Shown: positions 26,929 through 35,563 of the stretch, in pieces
Layout: each line of letters begins with the position of its first letter
Numbering within the stretch: the first letter of the stretch is position 1
Assembly: GCF_019645835.1 (NCBI RefSeq)
Contig: NZ_CP080998.1
Coordinates: forward strand, 2,914,001 to 2,978,000
DNA from: Mycolicibacterium holsaticum DSM 44478 = JCM 12374
GTDB lineage: Bacteria; Actinomycetota; Actinomycetes; Mycobacteriales; Mycobacteriaceae
DNA length: 64,000 nucleotides
Direction of reading: 5' to 3'
Position numbers and translations under genes: made by a program
The notes under the pieces: model-generated
Seen by the model: only the letters and a program-made list of their open reading frames with translations
Database searches by the model: none
What the model was told of the DNA's origin: nothing

Positions 26929-27659
26929 CTCGACGCTCCTTGCTTGCTGGTAGTGGCTTCGGCGCGGGCTGTGCGCCGAAGGGTCGTTGGCTTGGCCTTG
27001 CCCTGCTCGGCAAGGGGTACGTGCGTGGTGCACGCGCAGTCGCCGTTGACGATGGTGGCCAGCCGCTGCACGTGCGTGCCGAGCACCTCGGCGAACGCCT
27101 CGCGTTCGGTCTCGCAGAGCTCCGGGAACTCTTCGGCCACGTGCGACACCGGGCAGTGGTGCTGGCACAGCTGGATGCCGTCCACCGGTCCGGCGACCGG
27201 TGTCGTGGTGGTGGCGTAGCCGGCCTCGGTCAGCGCCGCCGCCACCCGGTCCGCGGTGGTTTCGACGTCATCGGACCCGCCGGTTACTCCCGCCAGGATG
27301 CTGTCGATGCGCTGTCGCGCGAACGTCCGCACGGCGTCGTCACCGCCGATCTCGCGCAGTTGCCGCATCGCCGCCGCGGCCAGGTCGTCGTAGCGGTGAC
27401 CGAGCTTGGCCCGGCCGGCGGCGGTGAGCCGGTACCGCTTGGCGGGGCGACCGCGCCCGCTGTGCTGCCAGGCCGCCGCAGCGCTGGACTGCGCGTCGCC
27501 GGCCTCCATCAGCGCATCGAGGTGTCTGCGCACGCCTGCGGCGGAAATACCGAGCCGATCGCCGATTTCACCTGCGGTGATGGGTCCGGATTCCAGCAGC
27601 ATCTGAACGATCGCGCCACGGGTGTGGCGGTCGCTGCTGACCTCCGGAGGGATTTTCAC
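26925..27659 (-). CDS. sufR: SUF operon repressor SufR
   Basis: The 244-residue regulator has an N-terminal winged helix (about 12-85, including the [10 protein letters not shown] wing). A C-terminal region carries Cys165, Cys169, Cys182, Cys208 and Cys210, a set able to hold a 4Fe-4S cluster. As first gene of the operon it is expected to repress suf when cluster-loaded. It starts at a GTG 6 bp after a CACAAT box, consistent with a leaderless mRNA. A near-palindrome lies just upstream. It corresponds to Rv1460. Confidence 0.95.
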   Translation of the reverse strand: MKIPPEVSSDRHTRGAIVQMLLESGPITAGEIGDRLGISAAGVRRHLDALMEAGDAQSSAAAAWQHSGRGRPAKRYRLTAAGRAKLGHRYDDLAAAAMRQLREIGGDDAVRTFARQRIDSILAGVTGGSDDVETTADRVAAALTEAGYATTTTPVAGPVDGIQLCQHHCPVSHVAEEFPELCETEREAFAEVLGTHVQRLATIVNGDCACTTHVPLAEQGKAKPTTLRRTARAEATTSKQGASR

Positions 27660-27673
27660 AACACCATTGTGAC

Positions 27674-27687
27674 GGAATTCGAAATCC
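27674..27687. promoter_or_regulatory. Candidate SufR operator GGAATTCGAAATCC
   Basis: The 14-bp element has a TTCGAA core with GGA/TCC arms; two positions break perfect symmetry. It lies 15-28 bp upstream of the sufR start, between sufR and the divergent oxidoreductase gene. SufR autoregulation makes it a reasonable operator (inference). A CACAAT -10 candidate for sufR is at 27666-27671. Confidence 0.5.
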
Positions 27688-27727
27688 CATGTAAAGCAAG
27701 GGCACCCTTATCCGCCGGGATAGTGCC

Positions 27728-27733
27728 TAAGAT
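27728..27733 (+). promoter_or_regulatory. -10 box TAAGAT of the oxidoreductase gene (leaderless)
   Basis: TAAGAT, 7 bp (CACCCCG), then the GTG at 27741. This fixes the start within a much longer open frame. Confidence 0.65.
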
Positions 27734-27740
27734 CACCCCG

Positions 27741-28748
27741 GTGAGCGATCAAAACCGCCGTCTGGTGCTGGCGCAACGGCCGTCGGGTCTGGTGAACGAA
27801 TCCACCGTCCGTATGGAGAGTCAACCAGTACCCGAAATCTCCGATGGCGAGGCCCTGGTCAAAGTGCGCTATCTGTCCATCGACCCGACCATCCGCACCT
27901 GGATGGACGACGTGCCCAGCTATCTCCCGCCGATCCAGCTCGACGAGGTCATCCGCAGCGGCGGCGTCGGCGAGGTCATCGAGAGCCGCTGTGCGGCCTA
28001 CCGCCCGGGCCAGCTGGTGTTCGGCATGACCGGCTGGCAGGACTACGCCGTCGTGGACGCCGGTGAGCGCGCGATGCGGGTGCTGCCCGACGGCGTGCCC
28101 GCGCCGCTGGCGATCGGCGTGCTCGGCGTCACCGGGATGACGGCGTATTTCGGGCTGACCGACGTGGGCGGGCTCAAACCGGGTGATGTGGTCGTCGTCT
28201 CCGGCGCGGCGGGTGCGACCGGCTCCACCGCAGGCCAGATCGCCAAGCTCAAGGGCGCCGCCAAAGTCGTCGGTATCGCGGGCGGGCCGCAGAAGTGTGC
28301 GCACATCGTCGACGAACTCGGGTTCGACGACGCCATCGACTACAAGAACGAAGATATCGCCGCCCGGCTGCGCGAAACCTGTCCGGACGGTATCGACCTG
28401 TACTTCGACAACGTCGGCGGATCGATCCTGAACGACTGCCTGGCCAACATCGCGATGCGCGGGCGTGTCGTGCTGTGCGGGGCGATCTCGACCTACAACA
28501 GCGACGGCCCGCCGCCGGGCCCGTCGAACTACCTCAACCTGCTGGTGCGCCGCGGACGCATGGAGGGGTTCATCGTGCTGGACTACCTCGACCGCTTTCC
28601 GACCGCGCAGCTGGAAGTCGGCGGCTGGATCGCCGAGGGAAAGATCAAGTCCTCCGAGCACATCGTCGAGGGCCTCGAGAGCGCCCCGGACGCGCTCAAC
28701 CTGTTGTTCAGCGGCGGGAACACCGGAAAGGTGATCGTCGAGCTCTGA
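27741..28748 (+). CDS. NADP-dependent medium-chain oxidoreductase (CurA/leukotriene B4 dehydrogenase-like)
   Basis: I place the start at the GTG at 27741 (335 aa); the open frame reaches hundreds of bases upstream through sufR on the other strand, which is not credible. The N-terminal half has YLSIDPTIRTWM, typical of the zinc-free enone reductase branch. The nucleotide-binding motif VSGAAGATGSTAGQIAKLKGA (about 152-172) and FDNVGGSILND follow. It probably reduces alpha,beta-unsaturated ketones with NADPH. It is divergent from sufR. It is followed 25 bp later by mptB, which has its own start signal. Confidence 0.92.
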   Translation: MSDQNRRLVLAQRPSGLVNESTVRMESQPVPEISDGEALVKVRYLSIDPTIRTWMDDVPSYLPPIQLDEVIRSGGVGEVIESRCAAYRPGQLVFGMTGWQDYAVVDAGERAMRVLPDGVPAPLAIGVLGVTGMTAYFGLTDVGGLKPGDVVVVSGAAGATGSTAGQIAKLKGAAKVVGIAGGPQKCAHIVDELGFDDAIDYKNEDIAARLRETCPDGIDLYFDNVGGSILNDCLANIAMRGRVVLCGAISTYNSDGPPPGPSNYLNLLVRRGRMEGFIVLDYLDRFPTAQLEVGGWIAEGKIKSSEHIVEGLESAPDALNLLFSGGNTGKVIVEL

Positions 28749-28761
28749 TGGCTCCGGCCGC

Positions 28762-28767
28762 TACGCT
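28762..28767 (+). promoter_or_regulatory. -10 box TACGCT of mptB (leaderless)
   Basis: TACGCT is followed by 6 bp to the GTG at 28774. A second GTG at 28771 is only 3 bp from the box, so 28774 is preferred. Confidence 0.55.
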
Positions 28768-28773
28768 GCTGTG

Positions 28774-30492
28774 GTGGCTGCCCGCCTCAAGTCCCTGTCC
28801 TCGTCGATCGCCCGCTGGCACGCCGACGAGCGACCGGTGGGCTCACCACTCAACGACGCCGAGGTCATCGCGCTGCGACGCACCCGGGTATTCGGAGCCA
28901 CCGGCACCGTACTGATGGCCATCGGGGCGCTGGGCGTCGGCGCCCGGCCCGTGGTGCAGGACCCCACGTTCGGCGTGCGGCTGCTCAACCTGCCGTCACG
29001 GATCCAGACGGTGTCGCTGACCATGACCACCACCGGCGCGGTGATCATGGCGCTGGCCTGGCTGATGCTGGGCCGTTTCGTCCTCGGCGACCGCCGCATG
29101 TCGCGCAGCCAACTCGACCGCACCCTGCTGCTGTGGGTGCTGCCGCTGCTGATCGCCCCGCCGATGTACAGCCGCGACGTGTACTCCTACCTGGCCCAGA
29201 GCGCGATCGCCACCAAAGGCCTCGACCCCTACCGGGTCGGACCGGCCACCGGTCTCGGCCTCGATCACGTGTTCACGCTCTCGGTGCCGACGATGTGGCG
29301 CGAGACGCCTGCGCCCTACGGCCCGCTGTTCGTGTGGCTGGGCGAAGGCATTTCCGCGATCACCGGCGAGAACATCGTCGCCGCGGTGCTCTGCCACCGG
29401 CTGGTGGTGCTGCTCGGCGTCGCGCTGATCATGTGGGCGACGCCGCGGCTCGCCCGCCGGTGCGGCGTGGCCGAGGTCAGCGCGCTGTGGCTGGGCGCGG
29501 CCAACCCGCTGCTGATCATGCATCTGGTCGCCGGCATCCACAACGAGGCGCTGATGCTGGGCTTGATGCTGGCCGGCACGGAGTTCGCGCTGCGCGGCGT
29601 CGACGCCGCCACCAACCTCTTTCCGCGGCCGCTGGCGTGGCCGCACACCCGTGCGGACTGGGTGCGGTGGCGACCGCTGGCGATGCTGCTGCTCGGTGTC
29701 GTGCTCATCACGATGTCGTCGCAGGTGAAGCTGCCGTCGCTGCTGGCGCTGGGCTTCGTGGCGGTGGCGCTGGCGCACCGCTGGGGCGGCACGGTCAAGG
29801 CGTTCTTCGTGTCCGGAGGGGCACTGGCCGCGGTGTCCGTGGCGGTGATGGCGGTGATCGGCTGGGCCAGCGGGCTCGGGTTCGGCTGGCTGTTCACCCT
29901 CGGCACCGCCAACGTCGTGCGCAGTTGGATGTCGCTGCCCACGCTGCTGGCCCTGGGCACCGGCCAGGTCGGCATCCTGCTGGGGCTGGGCGATCACACC
30001 ACCGCGGTGCTCGGCCTGACCCGTGGCATCGGCGTGCTGCTGATCGCGATCCTGGTGACCTGGCTGCTGCTGGCCGTGCTGCGGGGCAAGCTGCACCCTG
30101 TCGGCGGGCTCGGCGTCGCGCTCGGGATGACGGTGTTGCTCTTCCCCGTGGTGCAGCCGTGGTACGTGCTGTGGGCGGTGATCCCCCTCGCGGCGTGGGC
30201 CACCCGGCCGGCCTTCCGCAGCACGACGATCGTGGTGACCCTGCTGGTCGGGATCTTCGGGCCCACCGCCAACGGCGACCGGTTCACGCTTTTCCAGATC
30301 CTGCTCGCCGTGGTGGCCAGCACCGTGACCGTGCTGGTGCTGATGGTGCTCACTTACAACCGCCTGCCCTGGCGCAAACTGCCGACCACCGACGCACCGG
30401 CGCCGGCCGGCACGACGGCCGCGCTGCCCGACCAGCCCCCGCTACCGCCGCCACCACCGGTCAAGCCCGACGCCTACGCTGATTCTCCGTGA
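28774..30492 (+). CDS. mptB: Alpha-1,6-mannopyranosyltransferase MptB
   Basis: The 572-residue GT-C glycosyltransferase has about 13 hydrophobic spans. It starts the alpha-1,6-mannan core of lipomannan/lipoarabinomannan using polyprenyl-phosphate mannose. The catalytic-loop acidic motif SRDVYSYLAQ lies in the first extracytoplasmic loop. The block GATGTVLMAIGALG through TMTTTGAV near the N-terminus and VVQPWYVLWAVIPLAAWATRP near the C-terminus match Rv1459c as recalled. The C-terminal 40 residues form a Pro-rich cytosolic tail. Its last 4 bp overlap the ABC ATPase gene (GTGA). Confidence 0.96.
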   Translation: MAARLKSLSSSIARWHADERPVGSPLNDAEVIALRRTRVFGATGTVLMAIGALGVGARPVVQDPTFGVRLLNLPSRIQTVSLTMTTTGAVIMALAWLMLGRFVLGDRRMSRSQLDRTLLLWVLPLLIAPPMYSRDVYSYLAQSAIATKGLDPYRVGPATGLGLDHVFTLSVPTMWRETPAPYGPLFVWLGEGISAITGENIVAAVLCHRLVVLLGVALIMWATPRLARRCGVAEVSALWLGAANPLLIMHLVAGIHNEALMLGLMLAGTEFALRGVDAATNLFPRPLAWPHTRADWVRWRPLAMLLLGVVLITMSSQVKLPSLLALGFVAVALAHRWGGTVKAFFVSGGALAAVSVAVMAVIGWASGLGFGWLFTLGTANVVRSWMSLPTLLALGTGQVGILLGLGDHTTAVLGLTRGIGVLLIAILVTWLLLAVLRGKLHPVGGLGVALGMTVLLFPVVQPWYVLWAVIPLAAWATRPAFRSTTIVVTLLVGIFGPTANGDRFTLFQILLAVVASTVTVLVLMVLTYNRLPWRKLPTTDAPAPAGTTAALPDQPPLPPPPPVKPDAYADSP

Positions 30493-31433
30493 CCCACCTT
30501 GGATCGCGGGCGGCGACGGCTCCCGTGCGCTTGCGCGGAGTCAGCAAGCGATACGGCTCGACGACCGCGGTGTCGAATCTGGACCTGGACGTGCACACCG
30601 CCGAGGTGTTCGCGCTGCTCGGCCCCAACGGCGCGGGCAAAACCACCACGGTGGAGATGTGCGAGGGGTTCACCAAACCCGACTCCGGGAGTATCGAGAT
30701 CCTCGGGCTGGATCCGTTCGAGGACAATGCCGCGGTGCGGGCGCGCATCGGCGTGATGCTGCAGGGCGGCGGCGGATATCCCGCGGCCCGCGCCGGCGAG
30801 ATGCTCGACCTTGTCGCCGCATACGCCGCCAACCCCCTTGATCCGCAGTGGCTGATGCAGATCCTGGGTCTGACCGAGGCGGCGCGCACGACCTACCGGC
30901 GGCTCTCCGGCGGCCAGCAGCAGCGGCTGGCGCTGGCGTGCGCGGTCGTCGGCCGCCCGGAACTGGTCTTCCTCGACGAGCCGACCGCCGGTCTGGACGC
31001 GCATGCGCGAATCGTGGTGTGGGAGCTGATCGACGCGTTGCGCCGCGACGGCGTGACGGTGGTCCTGACCACCCACCAGCTCACCGAGGCCGAGGAGCTG
31101 GCCGACCGGATCCTGATCATCGACAACGGGTCGGCGGTGGCCACCGGCACCCCCGCGGAGCTGATGCGCAGCGGCGCGGAGAACCAACTGCGGTTCCGCG
31201 CGCCGCGCATGCTCGACCTGTCGCTGCTGATCTCGGCGCTGCCGGAGAGCTACCGGGCCACCGAAACCTCACCAGGCGAGTACCTGGTCGAGGGGGCGAT
31301 CGACCCGCAGGTGCTGGCCACCGTGACGGCGTGGTGCGCGCGGCTCAACGTGCTGGCCACCGATATGCGCGTCGAACAGCGCAGCCTCGAGGACGTGTTC
31401 CTCGAGCTCACCGGCAGGGAGTTGCGCCCGTGA
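30489..31433 (+). CDS. ABC transporter ATP-binding protein (Rv1458c-like)
   Basis: The 314-residue ABC ATPase has Walker A GPNGAGKTT (about 46-54), signature LSGGQQQRLALACA and Walker B LVFLDEPTAGLD. The extra C-terminal domain (about 225-314) is typical of drug/lipid exporter ATPases of the DrrA type. It is joined by 4-bp overlaps to mptB upstream and to its permease downstream, so the three are one translational unit. Its substrate is unknown. The neighbouring ctaA has suggested a heme-related role, while mptB would suggest a glycolipid. Confidence 0.94.
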   Translation: MTHLGSRAATAPVRLRGVSKRYGSTTAVSNLDLDVHTAEVFALLGPNGAGKTTTVEMCEGFTKPDSGSIEILGLDPFEDNAAVRARIGVMLQGGGGYPAARAGEMLDLVAAYAANPLDPQWLMQILGLTEAARTTYRRLSGGQQQRLALACAVVGRPELVFLDEPTAGLDAHARIVVWELIDALRRDGVTVVLTTHQLTEAEELADRILIIDNGSAVATGTPAELMRSGAENQLRFRAPRMLDLSLLISALPESYRATETSPGEYLVEGAIDPQVLATVTAWCARLNVLATDMRVEQRSLEDVFLELTGRELRP

Positions 31434-32209
31434 CCACCACGAATCGTTTTGCCCCAGGGACATTTTCGCCCGATCCCCGGCCGGCCACCGTGCCGAAGAT
31501 GTTGGCCGCACAGTTCGGCCTCGAGCTTCGGCTGCTGCTGCGCAACGGCGAACAACTGCTGCTGACGTTGTTCATCCCGATCACGCTTCTGGTCGGCTTG
31601 ATCCTGCTGCCGCTGGGGTCGTTCGGCCCGGACCGGGCCGCGACGTTCGTTCCGGCGATCATGGCACTCGCTGTGATCTCCACGGCGTTCACCGGGCAGG
31701 CGATCGCGGTGGCGTTCGACCGCCGGTACGGCGCGCTCAAACGGCTCGGCGCGACCGCCCTTCCGGTGTGGGGCATCATCGCGGGCAAGTCGCTGGCCGT
31801 GGTGGCGGTGGTGTTCCTGCAGTCGATCGTGTTGGGCGGCATCGGCTTTGCGCTGGGCTGGCGACCTGCGCTGGCCGGGTTGGCACTCGGGGCGGCGGTC
31901 ATCGCGCTCGGCACCGCGGCGTTCGCGGCATTGGGGCTGCTGCTGGGTGGCACGCTGCGCGCCGAGATCGTGCTGGCGGTCGCCAACCTGCTGTGGTTCG
32001 TCTTCGCCGGGCTCGGCGCACTGACCCTGGAGGGCGGCATCGTGCCGCGGGCGGTCCAGTGGGTGGCCCGGCTGACCCCGTCCGGCGCGCTGACCGAGGC
32101 GCTGTCGCGGGCGATGACCCTGTCAGTGGACTGGTTCGGTCTGCTCGTGCTCGCGGTGTGGGGCCTGGTCGCGGCGCTGTGCGCGCTGCGGTGGTTCCGG
32201 TTCACCTGA
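31430..32209 (+). CDS. ABC transporter permease (Rv1457c-like)
   Basis: The start is the GTG at 31430 (259 aa), forming GTGA with the ATPase stop; the longer open frame upstream only shadows the ATPase. The protein is an ABC-2 type permease with six hydrophobic spans after a 45-residue cytosolic N-terminus. It would form a homodimeric exporter with the preceding ATPase. The stop at 32209 is followed 14 bp later by a DUF429 gene. Confidence 0.93.
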   Translation: MTTTNRFAPGTFSPDPRPATVPKMLAAQFGLELRLLLRNGEQLLLTLFIPITLLVGLILLPLGSFGPDRAATFVPAIMALAVISTAFTGQAIAVAFDRRYGALKRLGATALPVWGIIAGKSLAVVAVVFLQSIVLGGIGFALGWRPALAGLALGAAVIALGTAAFAALGLLLGGTLRAEIVLAVANLLWFVFAGLGALTLEGGIVPRAVQWVARLTPSGALTEALSRAMTLSVDWFGLLVLAVWGLVAALCALRWFRFT

Positions 32210-32223
32210 GCCCAGCGCCGGCC

Positions 32224-32901
32224 GTGGCGACGGTGCTGGGCGTGGACGCCTGCCGGGGCGGTTGGGTCGGCGTGCAACTGCGCGACGGCAGGTTCGCAGG
32301 CGCGCACGTCGCCGCGTCGATCAGCGACCTCGTCGCACGGGTGCCCGCCGCGGCCGTCGTCGCCGTCGACATCCCACTCGGGCTGGCGTCGTCCGGGGAA
32401 CGCGCCGCGGACCGGGCCGCACGCGCGCTGCTCGGCCGGCGCGGGTCCAGCGTGTTCATCACACCGCCGCGGCCGGTCTTCGACGAGCCCGACTACGACT
32501 CGGCCAAGCGCCGCTGCCAGGCCCTGGCGGGCTGGATGCTCAGCAGGCAGGCCTGGGGGCTGCGTGCGAAAGTCCTTGAAGCAAACCAACTTTACGACGA
32601 CGGCATCGCCCTGCACGAGGTCCATCCCGAGCTGTCGTTTCAGCGGCTCGGCCTGTGCTACGAGGACGGCGGTAAGAAGACCTGGCGCGGGCAGCGGGCG
32701 CGGCTGCGGGTGCTGAACCAGGCGGGCATCGTGGTGCCCGAGGACCTCGGCGCCGCGGTCGAGAAGGTGCCGGCAGACGACGTGCTCGACGCGGCAGCGG
32801 TGGCCTGGAGCGCCGGGCGGATCGCGCGCGGCCAGGCCGTATGCATACCGGATCCGCCGCAGACCGGCGATCGCGGCCGACCGATCGCGATCTGGCACTG
32901 A
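32224..32901 (+). CDS. DUF429 protein (predicted RNase H-fold nuclease-like)
   Basis: I use the GTG at 32224 (225 aa); the GTG at 32233 is an alternative, and the open frame upstream overlaps the permease. The N-terminal GVDACRGGWVGV and VAVDIPLGL segments carry the two Asp residues typical of DUF429. FITPPRPVF, EVHPELSF and DDVLDAAAVAWSA follow; this set is conserved in the family and looks like a two-metal active site. Its cellular role is not established. It sits between an ABC exporter and ctaA, where I recall no such gene in M. tuberculosis. Confidence 0.85.
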   Translation: MATVLGVDACRGGWVGVQLRDGRFAGAHVAASISDLVARVPAAAVVAVDIPLGLASSGERAADRAARALLGRRGSSVFITPPRPVFDEPDYDSAKRRCQALAGWMLSRQAWGLRAKVLEANQLYDDGIALHEVHPELSFQRLGLCYEDGGKKTWRGQRARLRVLNQAGIVVPEDLGAAVEKVPADDVLDAAAVAWSAGRIARGQAVCIPDPPQTGDRGRPIAIWH

Positions 32902-32944
32902 CCGTCGGCTCCACCCGCTACTACGAGCTGTAGTTGGGCTCGAC

Positions 32945-32950
32945 TAGGAT
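32945..32950 (+). promoter_or_regulatory. -10 box TAGGAT of ctaA (leaderless)
   Basis: TAGGAT, 6 bp (CGGAGC), then the GTG at 32957. ctaA therefore has its own promoter apart from the ABC operon. Confidence 0.65.
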
Positions 32951-32956
32951 CGGAGC

Positions 32957-33907
32957 GTGCGACGCGTCTTTCTGCGGCTGGTCGATCTGCTGCCGCTACC
33001 CAGCCTGCGGACGCAGGGCATCATCGCCTTCCTGGTCATCCTGACCCAGGGCGGCATCTCGGTCACCGGAGCGATCGTGCGCGTCACCGCGTCCGGTCTT
33101 GGCTGTCCGACGTGGCCGCAGTGTTTCCCCGGCAGCTTCACCCCGGTTCCGGTGGCCGAGGTGCACCTGCTGCACCAGGTGGTCGAATTCGGCAACCGGA
33201 TGGTGACCTTCCTGGTGGTGATCACCGCCGCGCTCGCGGTGCTCGCGGTCACCAGGGCCCGGCGCCGCCGCGAGGTGCTGATTTACGCCTGGCTGATGCC
33301 CGCGTCGACCGTCGTGCAGGCCGGGATCGGCGGCATCACGGTGCTGACCGGGCTGCTGTGGTGGACGGTGGCCATCCATCTGCTGGCGTCGATGACGATG
33401 GTCTGGCTTTCGGTGCTGCTGTTCGTCAAGATCGGCGAGCCCGACGACGGCGTCCTCGTCCGACGCGCGCCGAAACCGTTGCGCCAGCTGACATTTCTCA
33501 GCGGCGTGACGCTCGCCGCGGTCCTGCTGACCGGAACGTTGGTCACCGGCGCGGGCCCGCACGCCGGCGACAAGAGCGTCACCCGCACGATTCCGCGCCT
33601 CGAAGTCGAGATCACCACGCTGGTGCATATGCACTCGTCGCTTCTGGTGGCGTATCTGGCGCTGCTGGTCGGCCTGGGCTTCGGGCTGCTGGCGGTGAAA
33701 GCTCCTCGCCCGGTGCTCATCCGGTTGGCGGTGCTGCTGGTGCTGGTGTGCGGGCAGGGTCTGGTCGGTGTTGTGCAGTTCTACACCGGCGTACCCGCGG
33801 CGCTGGTGGCCGTGCATGTCGCCGGTGCCGCGTTGTGCACGGCGGCCACCGCCGCGCTATGGGCGTCGATGCGAGAGCGGGCCGAGCCCGAACCGGTCCA
33901 GGGCTGA
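32957..33907 (+). CDS. ctaA: Heme A synthase CtaA (COX15 family)
   Basis: The 316-residue membrane protein has eight hydrophobic spans in two four-helix halves. Heme-ligand histidines are visible in HLLHQVVEFGNR (first half), AIHLLASM, VHMHSSLL and VHVAGAAL. A Cys pair bracket (GCPTWPQC) is in the first external loop, as in actinobacterial and Bacillus forms. It oxidises the C8 methyl of heme O to a formyl for cytochrome aa3, and the heme O synthase ctaB lies 1.6 kb away. The last 51 bp overlap the convergent downstream gene. It corresponds to Rv1456c. Confidence 0.96.
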   Translation: MRRVFLRLVDLLPLPSLRTQGIIAFLVILTQGGISVTGAIVRVTASGLGCPTWPQCFPGSFTPVPVAEVHLLHQVVEFGNRMVTFLVVITAALAVLAVTRARRRREVLIYAWLMPASTVVQAGIGGITVLTGLLWWTVAIHLLASMTMVWLSVLLFVKIGEPDDGVLVRRAPKPLRQLTFLSGVTLAAVLLTGTLVTGAGPHAGDKSVTRTIPRLEVEITTLVHMHSSLLVAYLALLVGLGFGLLAVKAPRPVLIRLAVLLVLVCGQGLVGVVQFYTGVPAALVAVHVAGAALCTAATAALWASMRERAEPEPVQG

Positions 33908-34552
33908 CTCCACGCCGACGACGAACGCGCGTTGCTGTCGCGCGCGGGTCGACGGGGCCAGCGTCCTCCAACCCAGGGCCGGTGCGACGAGATCAAGTGC
34001 CCGCACGCGCGGGTCGGTCCGCCCGCCGACCATGTCGACGCGGGCGTACAGCAGGTCGGCCTGCGTCATCTGCAGGCGGTCGGTCGCGGCGGACAGCGCC
34101 GCGTGGCCGACGTCCCACACTTCGAAATCCGGCTCTGCCTCGGCGCGGCCGGTGAAGGCGTGCGACTGCCTGCCGCCCAGGAACACCAGCGCGGTCTGCC
34201 CGCGCTCTACCCCGGGGTGCTCCGCCGTCGGAACGCCCGCGTCGGCCAGGTCCTGTAAATAGCGCCGTCCGGTGTTCCAGGCCACCGCATCGGGCGTGTT
34301 CACCAGGTGCCGGACCCGACGCGTCCAGCCCAAAAACTCCTCGAGGCGGTCGCCGTAGTCGCGGGCGGCACGCAGGATCACCAGGTCGGCGTGCACGGTG
34401 GCGGGATCGTCCCAGGACAGCCAGCGGGCGTGCAGCCCGTGTCGGCGCAGCGCCTCGACCAGCCCGGCGTCGTCGCCGTCGCCCCCGGGCAGCTCCGGAC
34501 AGCCCGCCAAAACGATGCGGGGATGGAACACGTCGGGGCGGGCCAGCTTCAC
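33857..34552 (-). CDS. Compact ATP-grasp-like hypothetical protein (Rv1455-like)
   Basis: The 231-residue protein begins like the actinobacterial 'ATP-grasp, RimK-like' unknowns. It has ADLVILRAARDYGDRLEEFLGW, then VNTPDAVAWNTGRRYLQDLADAGVPT, which normally precedes the ATP-binding core. The core Lys-rich and Glu-rich ATP-grasp strands are not visible; a short segment joins directly to the C-terminal DMVGGR region. It may be a reduced, non-catalytic family member. A TATCCT box 7 bp before the GTG marks a leaderless start. Its 3' end overlaps ctaA antisense by 51 bp. Confidence 0.8.
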   Translation of the reverse strand: MKLARPDVFHPRIVLAGCPELPGGDGDDAGLVEALRRHGLHARWLSWDDPATVHADLVILRAARDYGDRLEEFLGWTRRVRHLVNTPDAVAWNTGRRYLQDLADAGVPTAEHPGVERGQTALVFLGGRQSHAFTGRAEAEPDFEVWDVGHAALSAATDRLQMTQADLLYARVDMVGGRTDPRVRALDLVAPALGWRTLAPSTRARQQRAFVVGVESALDRFGLGPLSHRRP

Positions 34553-34559
34553 AACCGCA

Positions 34560-34565
34560 AGGATA
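34560..34565 (-). promoter_or_regulatory. -10 box TATCCT of the Rv1455-like gene (leaderless)
   Basis: TATCCT, 7 bp (TGCGGTT), then the GTG at 34552. It is divergent from qor, only 29 bp away, so the two promoters overlap. Confidence 0.6.
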
Positions 34566-34581
34566 TTGGGAGGATGGGGGC

Positions 34582-35553
34582 ATGCACGCTATCGAGATCA
34601 CCGAGACGGGCGGACCCGAGGTCCTCACCTACGTCGAAAAGCCACAGCCCGCTCCCGGCCCCGGCGAGGTAGTGATCAAGGCCGAGGCGATCGGCGTGAA
34701 CTTCCTGGACACCTACTTTCGTTCCGGGCTTTATGCGCGGGACACGCCGTTCGTCGTCGGCAACGAGGTGTGCGGCACCGTGGCGGCCGTCGGCGACGAC
34801 GTGGCCGCCCTGAGGGTCGGTGACCGCGTCGTGACCGCGCAGGCCAACGGCGCCTACGCCGAATACAGCGTCGCCGCAGCAGATTTCTGCGCGTATGTGC
34901 CCGACGCGGTCGACCCGGAGGTGGCCGCGGCATCGCTGCTCAAGGGCATGACTGCGCACTACCTGATCAAGTCGACGTACCCGGTCCAGCAGGGGGACGC
35001 CGTGCTGGTGCATGCCGGTGCGGGCGGGGTCGGTCTGATCCTGACGCAGTGGGCGACCAGCATGGCCGCCAGGGTGATCACCACGGTGTCCACCCCGGAG
35101 AAGGCCGAGATGTCACGCAGCGCGGGCGCCGTCGAGGTGCTGGAGTACCCGGACGACCCCGCGGAGTTCGGGGCGAAGATCAAGGACCTCACCGACGGCG
35201 GTGTCGCGGTCGTCTACGACGGCGTCGGCGCCGCCACCTTCGACGCCAGCCTGGCCAGCCTGGCCGTGCGTGGCACGCTGGCGTTGTTCGGCGCGGCCAG
35301 CGGACCGGTCCCGCCGTTCGACCCGCAGCTGCTCAACACGTCGGGCTCGGTGTTCCTGACCCGGCCGACCCTGGTGCACTACACCCGGACTGCCGATGAA
35401 TTCGCGTGGCGCGCAGGGGAACTGCTCGAGGCCATCGCCAACGGCACGCTCACCGTCACGGTCAGCGAGCGCTACCGGCTCGAGGATGCCCACGTGGCAC
35501 ACAGTGATCTGGAGGGCCGAAAGACCGTCGGCTCGGTGGTGCTGATCCCGTAA
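34582..35553 (+). CDS. qor: NADPH:quinone oxidoreductase Qor
   Basis: The 323-residue medium-chain dehydrogenase lacks zinc ligands. The nucleotide-binding motif VHAGAGGVGLILTQWA is at about residues 143-158. The start MHAIEITETGGPEVL is typical of quinone reductase 1 / zeta-crystallin. It reduces quinones with NADPH in the cytosol. TTGGGAGGATGGGGGC precedes the ATG. Its stop is 10 bp from the convergent ctaB stop. It corresponds to Rv1454c. Confidence 0.94.
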   Translation: MHAIEITETGGPEVLTYVEKPQPAPGPGEVVIKAEAIGVNFLDTYFRSGLYARDTPFVVGNEVCGTVAAVGDDVAALRVGDRVVTAQANGAYAEYSVAAADFCAYVPDAVDPEVAAASLLKGMTAHYLIKSTYPVQQGDAVLVHAGAGGVGLILTQWATSMAARVITTVSTPEKAEMSRSAGAVEVLEYPDDPAEFGAKIKDLTDGGVAVVYDGVGAATFDASLASLAVRGTLALFGAASGPVPPFDPQLLNTSGSVFLTRPTLVHYTRTADEFAWRAGELLEAIANGTLTVTVSERYRLEDAHVAHSDLEGRKTVGSVVLIP

Positions 35554-35563
35554 CGGGCGCGGA

